Shown: positions 55,141 to 63,900 of the stretch, piece after piece | Layout: each line of letters opens with the position of its first letter | Position numbering within the stretch: position 1 is the stretch's first letter | Assembly (NCBI RefSeq): GCF_003344765.1 | Contig: NZ_QPMH01000004.1 | Span: 244,864 to 308,863, forward strand | From: Ferruginivarius sediminum | Lineage (GTDB): Bacteria > Pseudomonadota > Alphaproteobacteria > Kiloniellales > Rhodovibrionaceae | Length of the DNA stretch: 64,000 bases | Direction: 5' to 3' | The notes under the pieces: model-generated | Databases searched by the model: none | What the model was told of the DNA's origin: nothing | The model's input: the letters and a program-made list of their open reading frames with translations, nothing else | Translations under genes and position numbers: made by a program

Positions 55141-55608
55141 ATGGCATCGAAACGCCTGCTCGTCATCGCCCACGTGCCGTCGCCGAACACGCAGCGGCTG
55201 TGCGAGGCCGTGTTGCGCGGGGCGCGGGCGGAGGAGATCGAGGATGTCGAGACGGTCCATCGCCCGCCGCTGGAAGCGGGGCCCGAGGATGTGCTGGCGG
55301 CGGACGCCATCATCCTCGGCACCACCGAGAACCTTGGCTATATGAGCGGCGCGCTGAAGGACTTCTTCGACCGCAGCTACTACCCCTGCCTGGAACGCAC
55401 CCAGGGCCTTCCCTACGCGCTTTACATCCGCGCGGGCCAGGACGGCACCGGGACGAGGCGCGCTGTGGAAAGCATCGTCACCGGCCTGCGCTGGCGCGCC
55501 GCCCAGGACCCGCTGATCTGTCGCGGCGAGTTCCGCGAGGACTTCGTCCAGCAGTGCGAGGAACTGGGGATGTATATGGCCGCCGGGCTGGATGCCGGCG
55601 TGATTTGA
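55141..55608 (+). CDS. Flavodoxin-like FMN-binding oxidoreductase, 155 aa
   Basis: Flavodoxin/NADPH-dependent FMN reductase fold. The N-terminal strand and phosphate loop (RLLVIAHVPSPNTQRLCEAV) and the LGTTENLGYMSGALKDFFDR segment are characteristic of flavodoxin-family NAD(P)H oxidoreductases. The 155-residue length fits a single domain. ATG 55141 lies 112 bp after the 41-aa gene, so membership of the fdh operon is uncertain; it ends convergent with the ankyrin gene. Confidence 0.85.
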   Translation: MASKRLLVIAHVPSPNTQRLCEAVLRGARAEEIEDVETVHRPPLEAGPEDVLAADAIILGTTENLGYMSGALKDFFDRSYYPCLERTQGLPYALYIRAGQDGTGTRRAVESIVTGLRWRAAQDPLICRGEFREDFVQQCEELGMYMAAGLDAGVI

Positions 55609-55623
55609 ACCTTCTCTCTGAAC

Positions 55624-56820
55624 TCAGTCGCCAGCCCCATTCGCCCTCAGATACGCCGCAATCTCCCCCGCGCCGAACATCTCGGCGGCCTGGAGGGCCG
55701 TCCAGCCGTCGTTGGCCCTGGCGTTCACGTCGGCGCCGGCGTTGACCAGGGTGCGGACGGCATTCAGGGCGCCTCGGTTGGCGGCCAGCATCAGGGCGGT
55801 GTTGCCGGTGCCCGGCTCGCGCGCCTCCACCTTCGCACCGGCGTCCAGGAGGGTACGGATCACCTCGGCGTCGCCGGTCATCGCCGCGCTGATAAGTGGC
55901 GGGCGGCCGGCGCGGCCGGGCTGGTCCGGATCCGCGCCCTCGTCCAGCAGACGCTTCACCAAGCCCGCGCGGGCGAGGACGGCAGCGCGGTCCAGCGGCG
56001 TGTCGCCCCTTTCACTGCGGAGATCGAGCGGCGCGCCGGCGTCGATCAGGCGGTGCGCAATCTCGGACTGTCCATTCTCGGCGGCGATATGAAGGGGCGT
56101 GCGGCCCGTATCGTCGGTCGCATCGGGCGCGGCATCGGCTTTCAGCAACAGGTCGACCGCGGCGATGTTGCCGACCTTGGTCGCGAGGCTGAGTGCGGTC
56201 ATCCCGTCCTGGGTCGAGCGCGCGTTCACCTTGGCGCCTGCGACGATCAGCTCGGAAACGACGGCGATCGCTTCCGGATTCGACGCTGCCGCCAGCAGCG
56301 GGGTGTTGCCAGTACGGTTGTCACGGGCCTCCGGATCGGCCTTGGCGTCGAGGAGGACGGCAATCGCGGGGCGATGGCCTTCGTGTGCGGCCCACCACAG
56401 CGGCGTCGCGTCGCGCAGCGTACCGCGCGCATCCACCTCCGCCCCGGCGTCCAGCAGCTTGCCCGCGATGTCTGGCTTGTTGGCGTAGGCCGCGAGATGA
56501 AGCGCGGTCCAGCCTGTCTCGGCGCGCGTTGCCCCCACCTTGGAGCCTGCGTCGAGAAGGCGCGCCACGACCTCGCCGTGTCCAGCCCCGGTGGCCAGCA
56601 TCAGCGGTGTGTGCCCGCGCGGCCCCCGGATCTCGGTGTCGGCGCCAGCCGCGAGCGCGCTTTCGAGGGCGCGCGTATTCCCGGACAGGGCAGCTTGCAA
56701 CAGCGCCTGACCCGCCTCCTCTGGTTCTTCAGCCTGCGCGGCCCGCGATTCGGTGCCGGCCAGAGTCTGGGGCGCGGCCAGGAGGATTGCTGCAAGGAGG
56801 GCAAGGGACAGGCGTCTCAT
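55624..56820 (-). CDS. Exported ankyrin-repeat protein, 398 aa
   Basis: A signal peptide (LSLALLAAILLAAPQTLAGT) is followed by about ten ankyrin repeats, recognisable from the recurring G-x-TPLhxAA...G...(I/V)xxLLxAGA pattern: RGHTPLMLATGAGHGEVVAR, GWTALHLAAYANKPDIAGKL, GRTPLHIAAENGQSEIAHRL, NTALMLAANRGALNAVRTLV, GWTALQAAEMFGAGEIAAYL. It is probably a periplasmic or envelope protein-binding scaffold. Bacterial periplasmic ankyrin proteins include the AnkB type, linked to catalase; the partner here is unknown. It is convergent with the flavodoxin-like gene. Confidence 0.92.
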   Translation of the reverse strand: MRRLSLALLAAILLAAPQTLAGTESRAAQAEEPEEAGQALLQAALSGNTRALESALAAGADTEIRGPRGHTPLMLATGAGHGEVVARLLDAGSKVGATRAETGWTALHLAAYANKPDIAGKLLDAGAEVDARGTLRDATPLWWAAHEGHRPAIAVLLDAKADPEARDNRTGNTPLLAAASNPEAIAVVSELIVAGAKVNARSTQDGMTALSLATKVGNIAAVDLLLKADAAPDATDDTGRTPLHIAAENGQSEIAHRLIDAGAPLDLRSERGDTPLDRAAVLARAGLVKRLLDEGADPDQPGRAGRPPLISAAMTGDAEVIRTLLDAGAKVEAREPGTGNTALMLAANRGALNAVRTLVNAGADVNARANDGWTALQAAEMFGAGEIAAYLRANGAGD

Positions 56821-56903
56821 GCCTTCGAGGGTACGCCGAACGGGGCGGCTACGTCACCAGTGCGAATGCCAGGCGATGGTTCCGGGCCAAGAGAAGCGGC
56901 GCC

Positions 56904-57278
56904 TTACCAACGACGCCGGCGGAGGATGTACTCCGTGAGGCGCTGTGCCAACAGGGCCATCGTCTCGTTGGCGAATGGACCGTTGCTGCGGCCGGGGGCG
57001 GCTTCGAATTCCCGCTGCAGCACCAGGGCTTGCAGGCGTGCGCCGTGATGCGAATCGGGCGTGACGGCGGCCATGCGGCTTTCGATCTCCGACATGCGGG
57101 ACTCGTCGGCCTCCAAGGCGCGCTGGAGATGGTCCGCCACATCGCTGCGTGCGCCTTCGAAGGCGTCGAACTCCTCGCGATGGAGCCGATATGCCTCTCC
57201 CGCCTCGCGCCACGCCCGGTAGAGGCGCTGCAATTCCGCGTCGTTCGGTCGAAGGCGTCCAGTCAGCCAGCGAAACAT
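56904..57278 (-). CDS. Coiled-coil hypothetical protein, 124 aa
   Basis: A soluble, largely helical protein without a recognised family. The N-terminal half (LYRAWREAGEAYRLHREEFD, VADHLQRALEADESRMSEIE) looks like a coiled coil. The C-terminus is AAPGRSNGPFANETMALLAQ, RLTEYILRRRRW. There is no signal peptide or membrane segment. It sits upstream of the ankyrin gene on the same strand, 83 bp apart. Confidence 0.6.
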   Translation of the reverse strand: MFRWLTGRLRPNDAELQRLYRAWREAGEAYRLHREEFDAFEGARSDVADHLQRALEADESRMSEIESRMAAVTPDSHHGARLQALVLQREFEAAPGRSNGPFANETMALLAQRLTEYILRRRRW

Positions 57279-57387
57279 TGGGGTCCGCCTGTAGGCGAGG
57301 TGGAAGGGCCGCTCCGGCGTGGCGTGATGCGTTCATCGCGTCGGTTGAGTGTGCCAAGCCTTCCTACACATTATTGTATTCTTTTGA

Positions 57388-57428
57388 TGCGCACAAGTGC
57401 AGATCATGCGCACTTCAAGTTGTGCGCA
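57388..57428. promoter_or_regulatory. Three TGCGCAC half-sites upstream of the XRE regulator
   Basis: TGCGCAC at 57388-57394 and 57407-57413 are direct repeats 19 bp apart. GTGCGCA at 57422-57428 inverts the second copy with an 8-bp spacer. They end 37 bp before the XRE gene start, as expected for an autoregulatory operator. Confidence 0.5.
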
Positions 57429-57465
57429 TGGTTGCGTTTTCCGCGCACGCGTCTAGCCTGCGGCC

Positions 57466-57708
57466 ATGTCGCTCACGCCGGAACAGTGCCGCGCCGCGCG
57501 GGTCTTTCTGCGGATCAGCCAGAAGCAGCTGGCCGATGCCGCCGGTGTCAGCGTGCGCACGATCAGTCACTTCGAGGCGGGCGACCGCACGCCTGTCCGC
57601 GCCACCGTCGCCGCCCTGCGGCGCGCCCTGGAAGACGCCGGCATCGAGTTTCTCGACGGCGATTCGCCGGGGCTGCGCCTGCACTCACGCGCGCGGACCG
57701 GACGTTGA
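57466..57708 (+). CDS. XRE-family helix-turn-helix regulator, 80 aa
   Basis: Single-domain HTH_3-type DNA-binding protein: AARVFLRISQKQLADAAGVS and VRTISHFEAGDRTPVRATVA are the two helices and the typical Glu-Ala-Gly-Arg/Asp turn. The short C-terminus ends FLDGDSPGLRLHSRARTGR. ATG 57466. It is 93 bp upstream of the leucine-degradation genes on the same strand and could regulate them or only itself. Confidence 0.85.
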   Translation: MSLTPEQCRAARVFLRISQKQLADAAGVSVRTISHFEAGDRTPVRATVAALRRALEDAGIEFLDGDSPGLRLHSRARTGR

Positions 57709-57801
57709 GCGGCGCGCGAACCGTATTCCGCCTTGCCCGGCGGTACCGTCACGGCGCATGATCCGGACACGACGGTAAGCACGTAGCGAAACCGGGGGGA
57801 G

Positions 57802-59409
57802 ATGACGGTCCTCAAGAGCGCGATCGACACCCGCGCACCGGCGTTCCAGGAAAACCGGGCGGCCATGCAGGCGCTGGTCGACGACCTTCGCGATACGGTC
57901 GCGCGGATCAAAGAAGGCGGCGGCGAGAAGGCGCGGCTAAAGCATCTGGCGCGCGGCAAGATGCTTCCGCGCGAACGGGTGCGCGGGCTGCTGGACGAAG
58001 GCGCGCCGTTCCTCGAACTCTCGCAGCTTGCGGCCTACGGCATGTACGACGACGAGGTGCCTTCGGCGGGCATCGTCACCGGCATCGGCCGCGTCGCCGG
58101 GCGGGAGTGCGTCATCGTCGCCAACGACGCGACGGTGAAGGGCGGCACCTATTATCCCATCACGGTGAAGAAGCACCTGCGCGCGCAGGAAGTGGCGCGG
58201 CAGAACCGCCTGCCGTGCATCTATCTGGTCGATTCGGGCGGCGCCAACCTGCCGAACCAGGACGAGGTATTCCCCGACCGCGACCACTTCGGCCGCATCT
58301 TTTACAATCAGGCCAACATGTCCGCCGAGGGCATCCCGCAGATTGCCTCTGTGATGGGAAGCTGCACCGCCGGCGGCGCCTATGTCCCCGCCATGTCGGA
58401 CGAGGCCGTGATCGTGCGCAACCAGGGCACCATCTTCCTGGGCGGCCCGCCGCTGGTGAAGGCGGCAACGGGGGAGCAGGTTTCGGCCGAGGAACTGGGC
58501 GGCGCCGAGGTCCACACCCGCATTTCCGGCGTGGCTGACCACATGGCGCACGACGACGCCCACGCGCTGGCCATCGTGCGGCGCATCGTCGGCAACCTGA
58601 ACCGGCCGAAGCGGCACGGGCTGGAACTGCGCACCCCGCGCGAGCCGGCCTACGACCCGGCGGAGATCTACGGCATCGTCCCGCGCGACCTGAAGACGCC
58701 CTACGACGCGCGCGAGGTCATCGCCCGCCTCGTGGACGCCAGCGAGTTCGACGAGTTCAAGCACAATTACGGCGGCACCCTGGTGTGTGGCTTCGCGCAT
58801 CTGCACGGCTATCCGGTCGCCATCCTGGCCAACAACGGCATCCTGTTCTCGGAATCGGCGCTCAAGGGCGCGCATTTCATTGAGCTGGCAAATCAGCGGG
58901 GCATTCCGTTGATTTTCCTGCAAAACATATCCGGCTTCATGGTCGGCAAGAAGTACGAGGCCGGTGGCATCGCCCGCGACGGCGCCAAGCTCGTGACGGC
59001 AGTGGCGACGGCTAGTGTGCCGAAGTTCACCGTGGTGCTGGGCGGCAGTTTCGGCGCCGGCAACTATGCCATGTGCGGCCGGGCCTACGCGCCGCGCTTC
59101 CTGTGGATGTGGCCGAACGCCCGAATCTCCGTCATGGGCGGCGAGCAGGCGGCGACCGTGTTGGCGACCATCCGCCGCGACGCCATGGAGGCGCGCGGAC
59201 AAAGCTGGCCCGAGGAGGAGGAGGCCGCGTTCAGGCAGCCGATCCTCGACCAGTACGAGCACCAGGGCCACCCGACCTATGCCAGTGCCCGCCTGTGGGA
59301 CGACGGCGTCATCGACCCCGCCGACACCCGCATGGCGCTGGCCCTCGGCATATCCGCCGCCCTGAACGCGCCGGTCGAGCCGACGCGCGGCCCCGTCTTT
59401 CGGATGTGA
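57802..59409 (+). CDS. mccB: 3-methylcrotonyl-CoA carboxylase beta subunit, 535 aa
   Basis: Carboxyltransferase subunit that moves CO2 from carboxybiotin to 3-methylcrotonyl-CoA in leucine degradation. Two crotonase-fold halves are visible. Motifs: [55 protein letters not shown] and, in the C-terminal half, [19 protein letters not shown] and [13 protein letters not shown]. The [20 protein letters not shown] segment is typical of MccB rather than propionyl-CoA carboxylase. The length is normal. It leads the carboxylase and hydratase genes that follow. Confidence 0.96.
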   Translation: MTVLKSAIDTRAPAFQENRAAMQALVDDLRDTVARIKEGGGEKARLKHLARGKMLPRERVRGLLDEGAPFLELSQLAAYGMYDDEVPSAGIVTGIGRVAGRECVIVANDATVKGGTYYPITVKKHLRAQEVARQNRLPCIYLVDSGGANLPNQDEVFPDRDHFGRIFYNQANMSAEGIPQIASVMGSCTAGGAYVPAMSDEAVIVRNQGTIFLGGPPLVKAATGEQVSAEELGGAEVHTRISGVADHMAHDDAHALAIVRRIVGNLNRPKRHGLELRTPREPAYDPAEIYGIVPRDLKTPYDAREVIARLVDASEFDEFKHNYGGTLVCGFAHLHGYPVAILANNGILFSESALKGAHFIELANQRGIPLIFLQNISGFMVGKKYEAGGIARDGAKLVTAVATASVPKFTVVLGGSFGAGNYAMCGRAYAPRFLWMWPNARISVMGGEQAATVLATIRRDAMEARGQSWPEEEEAAFRQPILDQYEHQGHPTYASARLWDDGVIDPADTRMALALGISAALNAPVEPTRGPVFRM

Positions 59410-59417
59410 GGAATGCC

Positions 59418-60209
59418 ATGGACCGACCGCTGTTTCTTGAGGAGATCGACGAGGAGGGCGTCGCGCACATCGCGTTGACGCGTCCCGACAAGCACAACGC
59501 CTTCAATGCCGAGCTGATCGCCGAGCTGACCTCGGCGCTGCAGGGCCTGGACGACGATCCCAGGGTGCGCTGTCTCGCGCTGACGTCGGAGGGGCAGTCG
59601 TTCTCCGCCGGGGCCGATCTCGCCTGGATGAAGTCGATGGCGGACGCCAGCGAGGAGGACAACCTGCATGACGCCCGCGCGCTGGCGGGATTGGCCGAGA
59701 CCCTGGACGCCTTCTCGAAGCCGACCGTGGCGCTGGTGCAAGGCGCGGCCATCGGCGGCGGCATGGGCTTGGTCGCCTGCTGCGACATCGCGGTCGCGGC
59801 GCAGAGCGCGTTCTTCGCGTTGAGCGAGGTGCGCCTGGGCCTGATCCCGGCGGTGATCCAGCCCTATGTCGTCTCCGCCATCGGCCATCGCGCCACGCGC
59901 TATTATACGCTGACCGGCGAGCGCTTCGAGGCGGCGGTGGCGCTGCGCCTGGGCCTTGTCCACAAGGTGGTGCCGGACGACGACTTGCAGGCCGCCGGGC
60001 GCAAGATCGTCGACTCGGTTTTGAAGGGTGGGCCCTACGCGCAGGGAGAGGCGAAGTCCCAACTTCGCGCCCTGCGTGGCTATATGGGAACGCCGGAGGC
60101 CAGGGAGGACGCCGCCCACCGCATCGCCCGCCTGCGCGTCGGTGACGAGGGGCAGGAGGGCATTGCCGCGTTCCTGGAGAAGCGCAAGCCGTGGTGGCAG
60201 GCGGATTGA
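59418..60209 (+). CDS. Enoyl-CoA hydratase (methylglutaconyl-CoA hydratase-like), 263 aa
   Basis: Crotonase-family hydratase. Its placement between the two carboxylase subunits points to hydration of 3-methylglutaconyl-CoA to HMG-CoA. Motifs: HNAFNAELIAELTSALQGLD, SFSAGADLAWMKSMA (oxyanion hole), GAAIGGGMGLVACCDIAVAA and SEVRLGLIPAVIQPYVVSAI with the catalytic Glu. ATG 59418, 8 bp after the mccB stop. The stop overlaps the next start (TGATG). Confidence 0.93.
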   Translation: MDRPLFLEEIDEEGVAHIALTRPDKHNAFNAELIAELTSALQGLDDDPRVRCLALTSEGQSFSAGADLAWMKSMADASEEDNLHDARALAGLAETLDAFSKPTVALVQGAAIGGGMGLVACCDIAVAAQSAFFALSEVRLGLIPAVIQPYVVSAIGHRATRYYTLTGERFEAAVALRLGLVHKVVPDDDLQAAGRKIVDSVLKGGPYAQGEAKSQLRALRGYMGTPEAREDAAHRIARLRVGDEGQEGIAAFLEKRKPWWQAD

Positions 60210-62227
60210 TGTTCACCAGCCTCCTGATCGCCAACCGGGGTGAGATCGCCTGCCGCATCATCCGCACCGCGCGGCGCATGGGGCTGCGTACGATTGCCGT
60301 CTACTCCGACGCCGACCGCGAGGCGCTGCACGTCGAGTTGGCGGACGAGGCCTGGCGCCTCGGCCCGGCGCCGGCGGTCGAAAGCTACCTGAACCAGAAC
60401 GCGCTATTGGCCGTCATCAAGGCGAGCGGGGCCGAGGCGGTGCATCCCGGCTATGGCTTCCTGGCCGAGAACGCTGACTTTGCCGAGGCCGTCGCCGGTG
60501 CCGGCTCGGTTTTCGTCGGGCCGCCGCCGGACGCCGTGCGGGCCATGGGCTCCAAGGCGGCGGCGAAGGCGTTGATGCACAAGGCGGGCGTGCCGCTGGT
60601 CCCCGGCTACCACGGCGATGCGCAGGACACGGAGACGCTGGCGCGCGAGGCCGAGGCCGTGGGCTATCCGCTGCTCATCAAGGCCTCCGCTGGCGGTGGC
60701 GGCAAGGGCATGCGCGCGGTCGAGCGGCCGGCCGATTTCGCCGAGGCGCTGGCTGGCGCGCAGCGGGAGGCCAGCGCCAGCTTCGGCGACGCCCGTGTTC
60801 TGCTGGAAAAGTATCTTCAGCGTCCGCGCCATATCGAGGTGCAGGTCTTTGCCGACACGCATGGCAACACCGTCCACATGTTCGAGCGCGACTGCTCCCT
60901 GCAACGCCGCCACCAGAAGGTGGTGGAAGAGGCGCCGGCCCCCGGCATGGACCCGGCCCGGCGCGCGGAAATGGGGGCGGCCGCCGTCGCCGCGGCCGAG
61001 GCCATCGGCTATGTCGGGGCCGGGACGGTGGAGTTCATCGCCGAGGGAAACGCTTTCTATTTCATGGAGATGAATACGCGTCTCCAAGTCGAGCATCCGG
61101 TGACGGAGGCGGTAACAGGCCTCGACCTCGTCGAGTGGCAGCTTCGCGTCGCGGCGGGCGAGGTGCTGCCCTGGCGGCAGGATGACCTGAGCCTCGACGG
61201 ACACGCGGTGGAGGTGCGGCTTTACGCGGAGGATCCTGGCCGCGATTTCCTGCCGGCCACCGGGCGGCTGGACCACCTGCGGCTGCCGGACGGCCTGCCG
61301 GGCGTGCGGGTGGACTCCGGCGTGCAGGCCGGCGACGCGGTAACGCCGAACTACGATCCGATGCTGGCGAAGATCATCGCGCATGGTGCCAACCGCCCGG
61401 CGGCGCTACGGCGGCTGCGCCATGCCCTGGAGCAGACGGGCGTCGGCGGCGTGACGACCAATCTGGCATTCCTATGCGACTTGCTGGACCATCCCGAGGT
61501 GCGGGCGGGCGGCGCGGATACCGGCCTCATCGGCCGGGCGCGCGCCGACCTCATTGCCGCGGGCGAGGCGCTGCCCGAGGGTGCGCTGGCACTCGCGGCG
61601 CTGGCGGAGCTTGAGCGCCGGCGGGCGGAGGTTGCGGTCGAGGCGGCGGAGTCGGGCGACCCGCATTCGCCCTGGCACACGACGACGGGCTGGCGCCTCA
61701 ACGTGGAGACCCACCTGGACCTGCGGTTCGCGGTCCGCGAGGTGGAGCAGGTCGTGCGTGTGCGCTATCGCCCCGAGGCCTACCTTCTGGATCTGCCCTC
61801 CGGCAGCGTGGACGCGCGCGGGCACTTGGCGGACGATGGCACGTTGGATGCCGAGATCGGCGGCCGCAGGCTGCGTGGCGCGGTGGTCAGGCGCGGGCAC
61901 GATCTCACGGTCCTACTGGGTCCGCGTGCCTACAGGTTGATCCGCCTGCAACCCCTAGCAGGGGCGGAGTCGGATGCGGGTGTCGATGGCACGCTGACGG
62001 CGCCGATGCCGGGCAAGATCACCAAGGTCGCCGTCGAGGCCGGGGCCGAGGTGGATGCGGGCGCAACCCTGATGGTGCTGGAGGCGATGAAGATGGAACA
62101 CACCATCGTGGCCCCGGCGCAGGGCCGGGTGGCGGAGGTGCGTTATCGCATGGGAGACCAAGTGGAGGAGGGCACGGAGCTTCTGGTGTTCGAGGTGGCG
62201 GCGGAAAAGGAGGCGGGTGCGGCATGA
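60209..62227 (+). CDS. mccA: 3-methylcrotonyl-CoA carboxylase alpha (biotin) subunit, 672 aa
   Basis: Carries out the ATP-dependent carboxylation of biotin. The N-terminal biotin carboxylase domain has [20 protein letters not shown], then the ATP-grasp glycine loop [20 protein letters not shown] and [23 protein letters not shown] domain follows (residues about 450-590). The C-terminal biotinyl domain has the biotinylated Lys in [16 protein letters not shown], near residue 627. The length is normal. It starts within the hydratase stop (TGATG) and its own stop overlaps the next gene (ATGA). Confidence 0.96.
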   Translation: MFTSLLIANRGEIACRIIRTARRMGLRTIAVYSDADREALHVELADEAWRLGPAPAVESYLNQNALLAVIKASGAEAVHPGYGFLAENADFAEAVAGAGSVFVGPPPDAVRAMGSKAAAKALMHKAGVPLVPGYHGDAQDTETLAREAEAVGYPLLIKASAGGGGKGMRAVERPADFAEALAGAQREASASFGDARVLLEKYLQRPRHIEVQVFADTHGNTVHMFERDCSLQRRHQKVVEEAPAPGMDPARRAEMGAAAVAAAEAIGYVGAGTVEFIAEGNAFYFMEMNTRLQVEHPVTEAVTGLDLVEWQLRVAAGEVLPWRQDDLSLDGHAVEVRLYAEDPGRDFLPATGRLDHLRLPDGLPGVRVDSGVQAGDAVTPNYDPMLAKIIAHGANRPAALRRLRHALEQTGVGGVTTNLAFLCDLLDHPEVRAGGADTGLIGRARADLIAAGEALPEGALALAALAELERRRAEVAVEAAESGDPHSPWHTTTGWRLNVETHLDLRFAVREVEQVVRVRYRPEAYLLDLPSGSVDARGHLADDGTLDAEIGGRRLRGAVVRRGHDLTVLLGPRAYRLIRLQPLAGAESDAGVDGTLTAPMPGKITKVAVEAGAEVDAGATLMVLEAMKMEHTIVAPAQGRVAEVRYRMGDQVEEGTELLVFEVAAEKEAGAA

Positions 62228-63129
62228 CCCTCCCGTCCCGCGTCACGGTGGTCGAGGTCGGCCCGCGCGACGGTCTGCAGAACGAGGCGCGGCCGGTTTC
62301 CGTCGACGATCGGGTGGAACTGATCGAGTCGCTGGCTGCCGCCGGGCTGCTGGTAGTAGAGGCGGGGGCCTTCGTCTCGCCAAAGTGGGTCCCGCAGATG
62401 GCCGGCAGCGACGAGGTGCTGGGCCGGCTTACACGGCGGCCGGGCGTGCGCTATCCGGTCCTGGTGCCGAACATGAAGGGGTATGAGCGCGCCCGCGCGG
62501 CCGGGGCGGACGAGATCGCGGTGTTCGGGGCGGCCTCCGAGACCTTCTCGCAAAGGAACATCAACTGCTCCATCGCCGAAAGCCTGGAGCGCTTCGCCCC
62601 TGTCGCGGAGCAAGCCGGCGCGGACGGCGTGCGCGTGCGCGGCTACGTCTCGTGCGTCCTCGGCTGTCCTTACGAAGGCCCGGTGGAACCAGATAAGGTG
62701 GCGGAGGTGTCCGCGCGACTGTTCGAGATGGGCTGCGCCGAGATTTCATTGGGCGATACCATCGGCGTCGGTACGCCGGGCAAGGCGCGCGCGATGCTGG
62801 ACACGGTCGCCGGGCACGTTCCGATGGAGCGACTCGCCGTGCATTTCCACGACACTTACGGGCAGGCGCTAGCGAACGTGCTGGCTTGTCTGGAAATGGG
62901 CGTGGCGACGGTCGATTCGGCCGTGGCGGGGCTTGGCGGCTGTCCCTACGCCAAGGGAGCCAGCGGGAACCTCGCCACCGAGGATTTGCTCTACATGCTG
63001 CGCGGCCTGGGCATAGAGACCGGCGTCGACCTCGATTCGGTTGCGGCCGCCGGGCGAGTCATCTCCGATCGTTTGGGGCGGCAGCCTGCGTCCAAGGTCG
63101 CCCAGGCGCTTGCGGCCCGCAGCGGGTGA
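62224..63129 (+). CDS. Hydroxymethylglutaryl-CoA lyase, 301 aa
   Basis: TIM-barrel lyase that splits HMG-CoA to acetoacetate and acetyl-CoA, the last step of leucine catabolism. Motifs: [20 protein letters not shown] (metal-binding Asp in RDGLQ), [54 protein letters not shown], and [22 protein letters not shown] with the catalytic Cys. It overlaps mccA by 4 bp. No isovaleryl-CoA dehydrogenase is present in the window. Confidence 0.95.
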   Translation: MTLPSRVTVVEVGPRDGLQNEARPVSVDDRVELIESLAAAGLLVVEAGAFVSPKWVPQMAGSDEVLGRLTRRPGVRYPVLVPNMKGYERARAAGADEIAVFGAASETFSQRNINCSIAESLERFAPVAEQAGADGVRVRGYVSCVLGCPYEGPVEPDKVAEVSARLFEMGCAEISLGDTIGVGTPGKARAMLDTVAGHVPMERLAVHFHDTYGQALANVLACLEMGVATVDSAVAGLGGCPYAKGASGNLATEDLLYMLRGLGIETGVDLDSVAAAGRVISDRLGRQPASKVAQALAARSG

Positions 63130-63169
63130 CTCGACTCACACGCCCGGCGGATTTATCTCGCAACGCGAT

Positions 63170-63607
63170 ATGACCTTGCACCTCATCAAGCTTTGCGTGG
63201 GCTGCGAATCGGTCGAGAGCCTCACCGAATCGCAGCGTCGGCAGGCCGCCCGGGCCGAGCGGGAACTGGGCCGGCGATTCGCCTGGCACACGACCCGCAT
63301 GGTGCCCAAGCGCATGGACGAGCTGTTGGACGGCGGCTCGCTCTATTGGGTCATCAAGGGACAGGTCCGCGCGCGTGAGCGGCTGCTCGACGTGCGCGAA
63401 ATCGTCGACGAAGAAGGCCGACGCGCCTGTGTCCTCGAACTCGACCCCGAGGTGGTACGGGTGCAGCCGCGCAATCACCGCCCGTTTCAGGGCTGGCGCT
63501 ATTTGCAGCCGGAGAAGGCGCCGCCCGACCTTGCCGACGCACCCGAAGGCGTGGAGGAGATGCCGGACTGGATGGTCGCGGAACTGAAGGAGCTTGGCCT
63601 GCTGTAG
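63170..63607 (+). CDS. DUF1489 family protein, 145 aa
   Basis: Conserved alphaproteobacterial protein of unknown function. Hallmarks are LHLIKLCVGCESVESLTESQ, then HTTRMVPKRMDELLDGGSLY, WVIKGQVRARERLLDVREIV, and the late NHRPFQGWRYLQPEKAPPDL. The length is normal. ATG 63170 lies 40 bp after the HMG-CoA lyase stop, same strand. It is probably cytoplasmic. Confidence 0.93.
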   Translation: MTLHLIKLCVGCESVESLTESQRRQAARAERELGRRFAWHTTRMVPKRMDELLDGGSLYWVIKGQVRARERLLDVREIVDEEGRRACVLELDPEVVRVQPRNHRPFQGWRYLQPEKAPPDLADAPEGVEEMPDWMVAELKELGLL

Positions 63608-63649
63608 AGCGCCGCTCAGCCCGGCTGTAACAAAAAATGCAAATCAGGT

Positions 63650-63678
63650 CTGGACAGAACTGAGTCCATCGCATATAT
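63650..63678 (+). promoter_or_regulatory. Probable rrn promoter P1
   Basis: TGGACA (63650-63655), a 17-bp spacer and TATATC (63673-63678). Confidence 0.55.
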
Positions 63679-63742
63679 CACCGCTCACCGACGGACGGCG
63701 GCGCCGTTCACCGGTCACCAGACAACGAGGCCACGGGCGACG

Positions 63743-63766
63743 ATCCCGGACATGAATTACCGGGAT
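63743..63766. promoter_or_regulatory. ATCCCGG inverted repeat abutting the P2 -35 box
   Basis: ATCCCGG (63743-63749) and CCGGGAT (63760-63766) are perfect inverted arms 10 bp apart. The right arm ends on the first base of the P2 -35 hexamer, so a bound regulator, or a hairpin in RNA from P1, could affect P2. Confidence 0.45.
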
Positions 63767-63794
63767 TGAAACGCTGCGGCGGCTTCGATATAGT
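63766..63794 (+). promoter_or_regulatory. Probable rrn promoter P2
   Basis: TTGAAA (63766-63771), a 17-bp spacer and TATAGT (63789-63794): near-consensus sigma-70 promoter about 90 bp upstream of boxA. Confidence 0.75.
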
Positions 63795-63858
63795 CTACAG
63801 CCCTTGTCGCCGAGCATCGGCGCTAGGGTTTCGCGAAAACCGGTAAGGTTTCCGTGAG

Positions 63859-63900
63859 GGCACATACAGCCCCGGTTGCTGTGTGCCGTGCTCTTTGACA
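63859..63900 (+). promoter_or_regulatory. boxB-like hairpin and boxA antiterminator of an rRNA leader
   Basis: GGCAC (AT bulge) ACAGC pairs with GCTGT-GTGCC (63859-63870 with 63878-63887) around a 7-nt loop, followed directly by TGCTCTTTGACA (63889-63900). The last matches the boxA consensus TGCTCTTTAACA at 11 of 12 positions. Nus factors bind boxA to stop Rho from ending rRNA transcription. Confidence 0.78.
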
